A program made the translations under genes and the position numbers. From Serripes groenlandicus (taxonomy: Eukaryota > Mollusca > Bivalvia > Cardiida > Cardiidae), in assembly GCA_031761405.1 (NCBI GenBank), contig JASEVX010000132.1, positions 372,001 to 436,000 on the forward strand: a stretch of 64,000 nucleotides of DNA, given 5' to 3'. The notes below the pieces were generated by a model. The model saw only the letters and a list, made by a program, of their open reading frames with translations, was not told the DNA's origin and did not search any database. How positions within the stretch are numbered: the first letter of the stretch is position 1; each line of letters opens with the position of its first letter. Positions 56,544 through 64,000 of this stretch are shown here, in pieces.

Positions 56544-59137
56544 CCGTATATCCTCGGCCATAAGTCGAGGGTCCATTTTGACCCCAATTTCGGTGGTTTT
56601 GAGGTTACTCCCAGCCATAAGTCGGGGGTCGACTTTTTAAAAATTTCGGCAAAAAAACAAAAAAAACATGGTTCTCGATGTAAAACTGGATAATGATACA
56701 TTAAGATAATAATGCACAAACCTGATTTTATAAATCCAAATAAGCCAAACAAACTAACTAGTCCAATTTTCTTAATATTTTTTATACCCCCCGGCAAACA
56801 AAGTTTGGGGGGGTATATAGGAATCACCCTGTCTGTCCGTCCGTCTGTCCGTCTGTCTGTCTGTCTGTCTGTCCGTCCGTATGTCCACATTTCTTGTAAG
56901 CACTACTCCTCCTAAACGGCTCAATGGATTTGGTTCAAACTTTACATGAAGGTTACACATCATATGTAGATATGCATGAAGGAAGATCACACGCCTCGGA
57001 CTCTTCCAAGGGGAGATAATTTAACTTAGAGGTTATCTGCGAGGGACTCCTGTGCACATACCTCCACATTTCTTGTAAGCACTACTCCTCCTAAACGGCT
57101 CAATGGATTTGGTTCAAACTTTACATGAAGGTTACACATCATATGTAGATATGCATGAAGGAAGATCATATGCCTCGGATTCTTCCAAGGGCAGATAATT
57201 CAACTTAGAGGTTACCTGCGAGGGACTCCTGTGCACATACCTCCACATTTCTTGTAAGCACTACTCCTCCTAAACGGCTCAATGGATTTGGGTCAAACTT
57301 TACATGAAGGTTACACATCATATGTAGATATGCATAAAGGAAGATCATATGCCTCGGATTCTTCCAAGGGCAGATAATTCAACTTAGAGGTTACCTGCGA
57401 GGGACTCCTGTGCACATACCTCCACATTTCTTGTAAGCACTACTCCTCCTAAACGTCTCAATGGATTTGGTTCAAACTTTACATGAAGGTTACACATCAT
57501 ATGTAGATATGCATGAAGGAAGATCATACGCCTCGGATTCTTCCAAGGGCAGATAATTTAACTTAGAGGTTACCTGCGAGGGACTCCTGTGCACATACCT
57601 CCACATTTCTTGTAAGCACTACTCCTCCTAAACGGCTCAATGGATTTGGTTCAAACTTTACATGAAGGTTACACATCATATGTAGATATGCATGAAGGAA
57701 GATCATACGCCTCGGATTCTTCCAAGGGCAGATAATTCAACTTAGAGGTTACCTGCGAGGGACTCCTGTGCACATACCTCCACATCTCTTGTAAGCACTA
57801 CTCCTCCTAAATGGCTCAATGGATTTGGGTCAAACTTTACATGAAGGTTACACATCATATGTAGATATGCATGAAGGAAGATCATATGTATCGGATTCTT
57901 CCAAGGGCAGATAATTCAACTTAGAGGTTACCTGCGAGGGACTCCTGTGCACATACCTCCACATTTCTTGTAAGCACTACTCCTCCTAAACGGCTCAATG
58001 GATTTGGTTCAAACTTTACATGAAGGTTACACATCATATGTAGATATGCATGAAGGAAGATCATACGCCTCGGATTCTTCCAAGGGCAGATAATTCAACT
58101 TAGAGGTTGCCTGCGAGGGACTCCTGTGCACATACCTCTACATTTCTTGTAAGCACTACTGAGTCAAACTGTATATGAAGGCTACACATTATATGTAGAT
58201 ATGCATGAAGGAAGATTTTTCTCCTCAGATTCTTCCAAGGGAAGATAAGCAAAGTAGAAACTTTACCAATGTATCCGATGCTTTGGGAGGGGAGCGGGGG
58301 GTATTCTTTAGTGAGCTTTGCTCACAGTATTTCTAGTTTTAATATATAAAAAATAAAAGCGCGAAACTCGAACAAAGGGTTTTATCGGTGTCAGTGTTTT
58401 TACCATGCATTGACGAAGTTTATTAAAAGTGTGTGTAATTCACAGAGAGGTGAAGACAAGGGTTTTAAAGGTCTATGGAAAGAAGTTTGGACTCTATGTT
58501 TATATGAAAACGGTTGTAACTTCCACTGGAACAGGCTGTAGTTACAACCGACTTGCGTTAGCCCTTATAACTGTTTGTCGTGTAAAAAACACAGGACTCA
58601 AAAAATGACGTCACTAATTTACCAGCTGAAAATTGAGCCGCGACAAATGAAATATGTACCCATATAAATTAATGTTAGATTTACGTTACTATTAGCTTAG
58701 TAAATTATACTTGTGTGATTAAACTGCACATACGCTTTTTTTATGACGTAGCTCATTTGTTGGGGAAAATGGTTTGCGGAAATAAAGGTCTATATAGATT
58801 TCACTCTTACCCATTTTCACATGCATTTATACGCATCTGCAGCAGACTTCTGACAAAAGGAGAAATTACTACATATTCTTTAAATTGGACAAATTAACTT
58901 TGAATTGAAAAGGATTTTAAAGGGTATGGTATTTATTTTACCTTTGTTTACGGCTTTAAAACTAGATAAAAAAAATGTAAGGAAAGGATGCATCGCTGAT
59001 AAAAAGTAGTTTCTCTACTGTTTGTCGCATGTAAAATATAGCCTTAGGAGAGATTGTCATTCAGTCATAAGTTGAGTCCCTGCTTCAACACCAAAATTTG
59101 AGTCTCAAAAATTCAACTTATGGCCGCGGATATACGG
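56544..59137. mobile_element. TA-flanked transposon in the donor of exon 14, host of HINE-B 4
   Basis: Left end CCGTATATCCTCGGCCATAA and right end (reverse complement) CCGTATATCCGCGGCCATAA; TA on both sides (56542-56543, 59138-59139). Both subterminal regions repeat CATAAGTCG-like motifs. About 1.0 kb without the nested HINE; no transposase. TA duplication suggests a Tc1/mariner-type non-autonomous element. Confidence 0.85.
56784..58336 (+). mobile_element. HINE-B copy 4
   Basis: 5' ATACCCCCCGGCAAAC, GTCT/GTCC tract, eight 179-bp units, GGGGGGTAT, GTGAGC-TTT-GCTCAC, CTAG. Confidence 0.92.
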
Positions 59138-59536
59138 TATGTGACTTTTATCTTCATCATTCAGGGCTCTAAATAAGAGATGTATTTCCATTTTCTTCAG
59201 TCCTTAGTTAACCTGAAAACTCCTTGTCGTGGGCTCACATCTCAATAAGACATAACATGGAAGACAGTGGTACAGTAATAGAATCCCATGCTGAGCTGAG
59301 CTAGGACTGGTTGAGTCTCCAAGAAGCAAATATCGATCCTGATTAATAACAAGCTGAAAGCTTGAATGGCAATTGTTGTTAAATATCCGAGTTTAAAACA
59401 AAACATCATGTTTAATTGAGAGATGAAAGCTATTTGGGAGCAAAGAACAGTAACTCCTCTCTATCTAGGCTTGTGAGTCTACCAACAGATGCAGCTAGGC
59501 CTTCTTTTGAACAAAATCCACTTCTACAAATTGTAG
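59138..59536. other. Intron with a plus-strand SINE
   Basis: 59250-59375 (GACAGTGGTACAGTAATAGA, GAGTCTCCAAGAAGCAAAT, GCTGAAAGCTTG) matches the minus-strand repeat at 24590-24725. Confidence 0.55.
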
Positions 59537-59672
59537 GTATCATCAAAGGCAACAGAACATAACAAAAATCACATTATCTACAACACGCTGAACACCCTTC
59601 TGAAAATCCTGACAGAGTGTAACTTTATAGTCACTGACAAGAAATGGATCAGCAGTATGAACATTATATGGG
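59537..59672 (+). CDS. UTP20: UTP20-like exon 15
   Basis: Acceptor AAATTGTAG, donor GTAAGG. Phase 0 in, phase 1 out: VSSKATEHNKNHIIYNTLNT, LLKILTECNFIVTDKKWISS, MNIIW. It corresponds to the UTP20 segment with K-L-I-K-E-C-N. A minus-strand open frame overlaps it and is not a gene. Confidence 0.9.
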
Positions 59673-60114
59673 GTAAGGTGTTTGTAGTATAAGTTTTATG
59701 CAGCATGTTGCTTATTATGTATGGGAATATAGGTACATTTTTGGCCCATCTCAAAATCAAAAAGCATAAACAGGTAAAACTTTCCAACATCCAGAAATGT
59801 TTTGAAGCATCTGCAGAAAATATTCTTTAAAGTAGTATGGCAAAGGGAGAAATTGCTCACAAAGTTAATATTTAATAATTATACATGAATTTATTATTTC
59901 CATATATTGTCAAGATCTTTGAAAGTTATCTGCTTCCAAAAATATGAGGAAAGGTTAGTGATGACTTGCCATTTCCCACTTGCAAATACATTTTGATGTA
60001 TATGCAGCACTCAAAATTGGAAACATTGTGACAAAAGTTAAAATGGCTCATTATGAGCCATTTTAACTTATGCCACAATGTCATAATTTATATTCATGTT
60101 TTCAACTCTTTTTT
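59673..60114. other. Intron with two degenerate TTAA-MITEs and a perfect hairpin
   Basis: 59800-59960 and 59965-60085 are MITE remnants. 60035-60069 is a 16-bp perfect stem with a 3-base loop (AAGTTAAAATGGCTCA paired with its complement), extending to 27 bp with two mismatches (60024-60080). Confidence 0.7.
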
Positions 60115-60426
60115 AGCTCACCTGAGCTTTGCTCAAGGTGAGTTATTGTGATCGCCTTTTGTCCGGCGTCCGGCGTCCGTCGTGCGTCGTGCGTCAACTT
60201 CTTCTCCTCAGTAACCAGTGGGTCAATTTGGATGAAACTTCACAGAAAGCATCCTCTCAATGACCTCACCAGAATTCCTTCAAATTTTTGGGATCCATGC
60301 AAAATTCTGGTTTCCATGGCAACAAAACCGAAAAAACTTCAAAATTCTTCTTCTCCCGAATTGGTTGGCAGATTTTCAAATAATTTTGTAGAAATGTTCC
60401 TTGGATGACCCATCATGGCCCTCTTG
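60115..60426 (+). mobile_element. HINE-D copy 7, internally deleted
   Basis: 5' AGCTCACCTGAGCTTTGC. The body runs into CATCATGGCCCTCTTG without the preceding GAGCGATCC, so the 3' subterminal part is lost. Confidence 0.85.
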
Positions 60427-60437
60427 TTTTATTTTTT

Positions 60438-61669
60438 AGCTCACCTGAGCTTTGCTCAAGGTGAGTAATTGTGATCGCCTTTTGTCCGTCGTCCGTCAAC
60501 TTCTTCTCCTCAGTAACCAGTGGGTCAATTGGGATGAAACTTCACAGAAAGCATCCTCTCAATGACCACACCGGATTTCCTTCAAATTTTTGGGATCCAT
60601 GCAGAATTCTGGTTTCCATGGCAACGAAATGAAAAAAACTTCAAAATTCTTCTTCTCCCAAACTGGTTGGCAGATTTTTAAATAATTTTGTAGAATTGTT
60701 CCTTGTATGACACTCTATCAGATTCCTTCAAGCCATGTTGATTGGTCGAAAAACATGGCCGCCAGGGGGGCGGGGCTATTTTGCCTTATATGGCTATAGT
60801 GAAAACTTACAAAATCTTCTCCTCCGAAAGTGTCTGGCCTATTTTCAAATAATTTTGTAGAAATGTTCCTTGGATGACCCTCTATCAGATTCCTTCAAGC
60901 CATGTTGATTAGTCGAAAAACATGGCCGCCAGGGGGGCGGGGCTATTTTGCCTTATATGGCTATAGTGAAAACTTAAAAAATCTTAAGTGTCAGGCCTAT
61001 TTTCAAATAATTTTGTAGAAATGTTTCTTGGATGACCCTCTATCAGATTCCTTCAAGCCATGTTGATTGGTCGAAAAGCATGGCCACCAGGGGGGGGGGG
61101 CTATTTTGCCTTATATGGCTATAGTGAAAACTTAAAAAATCTTCTTCTCCCAAACTGGTTGGCAGATTTTCAAATAATTTTGTAGAAATGTTCCTTGGAT
61201 GACCCTCTATCAGATTCCTTCAAGCCAAGTTGATTGGTCGAAAAACATGGCCGCCAGGGGTGCGGGGCTATTTTGCCTTATATGGCTATAGTGAAAAATT
61301 AAAAAATCTTCTTCTCCGAAAGTGTCAGGCCGATTTTCAAATAATTTTGTAGAAATGTTCCTAAAGTGACCCACTTTCAGATTCCTTCAAGCCATGTTGA
61401 TTGGTCAAAAAACATGGCCGCCAGTGGGCAGGGCTATTTTGCATTATATGGCTATAGTGAAAACTTAAAAAATCTTCTCCTCCAAAAGTGTCAGGCCGAT
61501 TTTCAAATAATTTTGTAGAAATGTTCCTAGGGTGACCCTCTATCAGATTTCTTTAAGCCAAGTTGATTGGTCGGAAACTATGGCCGCCAGGAGGCGGGGC
61601 TTATGTAGCTAAAGTGAAAAAAACAAAAAAAAACAGGTGAGCGATTCCAGGGCCATCATGGCCCTCTTG
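60438..61669 (+). mobile_element. HINE-D copy 8
   Basis: 5' AGCTCACCTGAGCTTTGC; about seven ~160-bp units with ATGGCCGCCAGGGGGG; 3' CAGGTGAGCGATTCC, GGGCCATCATGGCCC, CTTG. Inserted 11 bp after copy 7. Confidence 0.92.
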
Positions 61670-61747
61670 TTTATGAAACGGTTTACAAAAATATTTTAAG
61701 GAAAGGAAGTAACTGAAAAATGGTTTAATACTTATTTTCTATTACAG

Positions 61748-61921
61748 ACTATGTGAATCATTACCTAACTTATCCCCATCTATGGATCCAACTCGTCTCC
61801 TGTCAGTTGTTTGGCGTTTTGTTTTGGGCCACACAAGCGGATCAGATATTTTCACAACAAAAACCTGATGATGATGATGATACTGATGATCAGCCTTATT
61901 TAATGACAGACAGGGAAAAAG
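61748..61921 (+). CDS. UTP20: UTP20-like exon 16 (last in the window)
   Basis: Acceptor TTCTATTACAG, donor GTATTA. Two bases complete the codon from exon 15, then YVNHYLTYPHLWIQLVSC, QLFGVLFWATQADQIFSQ and an acidic run DDDDDTDD. H-P/Y-P-H-x-W and Q-(I/L)-F-G-(L/V)-L-F are conserved in UTP20. Ends in phase 1. The gene should continue past the window or be lost; no further exon is seen to 64000. Confidence 0.92.
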
Positions 61922-61924
61922 GTA

Positions 61925-62190
61925 TTAACCCTTTCCTACCCTTCCTACTTGACACATCTGCAGCATACAACTTTTGAAGACTTTGTGAAAAAAGGAGAAA
62001 GTGCTCTATAAGCAGTTTCTACTTTTGCCACCATGTTTTCAACTGTATTTAATTAGTATTATTTTGTTTACATATAGAGATTTTCCAAGTTGTTCATTAT
62101 GTGCAATTTTGCCTTTTGGCACAATATTTCGTTAAATTATGTCTGCATGTGGAGATGGATTATTTTATAAACTCATGATCAAATATGTGC
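61925..62190. mobile_element. TTAA-MITE copy, degenerate, at the exon 16 donor
   Basis: TTAACCCTTTCCTACCC begins three bases after the exon, so the donor GTATTA overlaps the element end. Core hairpin (GAGAAAGTGCTC) is present; the right end is not clear. Confidence 0.75.
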
Positions 62191-62512
62191 TCTCTTTATT
62201 TTCTTGTACCAATACATTCTTTTTTATTGTCCATGTACATTGAATGTTTGAAAACATGTAAGAGTTAAATTTACACAGACAATACTTTACCGCAGACATT
62301 GCACTTGATATACAATTTCTCCCAGAATTCTTTTGGGAACAAAAACTATCAAATTGGTCAAAATAAATAGCTTACAATGGCTGTGACAGTGCAATTCTAC
62401 ATAATGTAGATTATAGTCTAAAAATCTTCTCATCTGAAATTAGTGGCCTTAATTTGAAATAATTCAAATGCAGTTCATATCTTTGGGATGCGACCTCTTG
62501 TCCTCTACCATT
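62191..62512. other. Intron sequence without recognised features
   Basis: 62410-62500 faintly resembles HINE-D body text; nothing else. Confidence 0.4.
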
Positions 62513-63335
62513 AGCTCACCTGAGCACAAAGGGCTCAAGGTGTCCTATTGTGATCACTCACCATCTGGCATCCATCCAAATCTTCTTCTCTGAAACTACT
62601 GGTACTATTTCAAAATAATTTCACAGGAATGCTTACTAGTTGGCCTTCATCAAACATTGTTCAAAGAATTTAATTCCAATTATAACTTGGATCGCTGCAG
62701 TACTGAAAAGGGGGAAAATGACAAATCTTTTAAAAATCTTCTTATCCAATTTCAAAATATGTTTGCAAAAATGTTCCTTGAGTGACCGATCTGTTGAATA
62801 GTAAAAACTTCGATAATCTTCTTGTCTAAATGTACAGGCCCAATTTGTAAATAATTTGTCACAAATGTTTCTGGTTGACCCTCTACCAAAATTGTTCAAA
62901 TGAAAGACATGGCTGCTTTGGTCGGGGCTTATTTTCCTTATATATTTATATTTTGAAAACTTAAAAAATCCTCTTGTACAAAAATGCTGGGCTGATTAGA
63001 AAATAATTTGGCACAAATGTTCTTTTGATGACCCTCTATCAAGTACCAATATTGTTCCAATTATTCTGATTCATTGAAAAACTTTGCCACCAGGGAGAGG
63101 ACTTGTTTTCCTTGAATCTAATATATAGTGAATCTTTAAAAAATCTTCTTGTTCAAACATATAGGCTTGATTTTAAAATAATTTAGCATAAATGTTCTTT
63201 GGGTGACCCTCTACCAAGATCGTAAAAAATTATTACGATCCATTGATAAATATGACCACAAGGGGGCGTTGCTTGTTTTCCTTGTAACACATTGAAAAAT
63301 CAGGTGAGCGATTTAGGACCACCATGGTCCTCTTG
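62513..63335 (+). mobile_element. HINE-D copy 9, old subfamily
   Basis: 5' AGCTCACCTGAGCACAAAGG, diverged units, 3' CAGGTGAGCGATTTAGG, hairpin GGACCACCATGGTCC, TCTTG. Confidence 0.85.
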
Positions 63336-63382
63336 TTTTCAAAACCATTACAGATATTGCTTTGAAATTTACCATGATTGTT

Positions 63383-64000
63383 AGCTCACCTAAGCACGAA
63401 GTGCAAGGTGAGCTTTTGTGATCACTCACCGTCCGTCGTCGTCGGTGTCTGTTAACAATTTCCTACAAATGACTTCTCCTACTAAACCAATTGACAGATT
63501 TAAAATAACTTCACAGGAATGGATCTTAGGTGGTCCTCTTTCAAAGTTGTTCAAAGAATTTAATTCCACGTAGAACTTTGGTTGCTGCGGCATCGGAAAA
63601 GGGGAAAATTGCCAAATCTTAAAAAATCTTCTTGTCCAAAAGTACTGGCCCGATTTGAAAATTATTTTGCATAAATGTTCCTTGGGGTACCCTCTACAAA
63701 GATAGTTCAAATATTTCCGATCCGTTGAAAAACATGGCCGCCAGGAGGCGGAGCTTATTTTCCTTATATGTGCATTGTTAAAACTTTAAAAATCTTCTTG
63801 TCCAAAAGTAATGGCCCGATTTGAAAATTATTTAGCACAAATGTTCCTTGGGGTACCCTTTACCAAGATTGTTCAAATATTTCTGATCCGTTGAAAAACA
63901 TGGCCGCCAGGGGGCGGAGCTTGTTTTCCTTATATGTGCATTGTTAAAACTTTAAAAATCTTCTTGTCCAAAAGTACTCGCTCGATTTAAGAATTATTTT
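63383..64000 (+). mobile_element. HINE-D copy 10, runs off the window
   Basis: 5' AGCTCACCTAAGCACGAAG, units with ATGGCCGCCAGG and TTTCCTTATATGTGCATTG; the 3' end is outside. Confidence 0.88.

Larger units (their letters stand above)
12026..61921 (+). pseudogene. UTP20: UTP20-like gene, second half, probably degraded
   Basis: Sixteen exons in order match, from memory of the family, the second half of UTP20. This large HEAT-repeat nucleolar protein of the SSU processome is needed for early pre-rRNA cleavage and 18S maturation (about 2,800 residues in human). The most recognisable pieces are SMEIILKKLGHMIDSYLPHM (exon 3), VCNFLRSKSIDIR (exon 5), EEDLYDYNRQSTAFSLFK (exon 10), YLLDYPLGKKI (exon 12) and LTYPHLWIQLVSCQLFGVLF (exon 16). 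Both ends of the gene lie outside the window. Several lesions argue against a working copy: a lost donor at 12193, missing coding sequence between 17771 and 25106, TAG at 29119 and 41402, a frameshift near 37053, and a transposon in the donor at 56541. Exons 10-16 are clean. Assembly error or a second intact haplotype are alternatives. Confidence 0.8.

Overview
The window looks like intron and intergenic DNA from an animal, most likely a bivalve mollusc. The evidence is spliceosomal exons of a conserved eukaryotic gene, tRNA-derived SINEs, and dense Helentron-associated interspersed elements (HINEs) of a type I associate with bivalve genomes. The taxonomic call rests on remembered repeat families, not on a search. 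Repeats fill most of the 64 kb and host coding sequence is only about 2 kb.

Layout. 1-2024 is a truncated HINE with a tandem core. 2125-7340 is a near-complete tyrosine-recombinase (DIRS-order, PAT/Ngaro-like) retrotransposon. It has exact split direct repeats in the order A1 - genes - B1A2 - B2, an intron in the gag-pol reading frame, and three internal stops. 7571-11941 is a nest of HINEs and one 600-bp MITE. From 12026 to 61921 sixteen exons on the + strand read, in order, as the second half of UTP20, a HEAT-repeat component of the SSU processome. The introns carry about 30 HINEs of ten families, about 35 copies of one TTAA-flanked palindromic MITE, several SINEs and two larger terminal-inverted-repeat transposons.

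The UTP20 copy looks damaged. Exon 1 has an AT instead of a GT donor. Roughly 600 residues expected between exons 3 and 4 are not found. Exons 5 and 9 have in-frame TAG codons, exon 7 has a frameshift, and exons 8 and 9 do not join in phase. A transposon has inserted in the donor of exon 14. Exons 10-16 are otherwise open and phase-compatible. I treat the locus as a probable intron-containing pseudogene or degraded copy; a poor assembly is the main alternative.

Three patterns stand out. All HINE families, though unrelated in core sequence, obey one terminal grammar: the 5' end is repeated in inverted orientation just before a 3' hairpin, which is followed by CTTG or CTAG. Every HINE copy I could find lies on the + strand, the same strand as UTP20. 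The TTAA MITE has a hairpin core resembling a miRNA precursor, and a local duplication preserves what looks like its empty target site.
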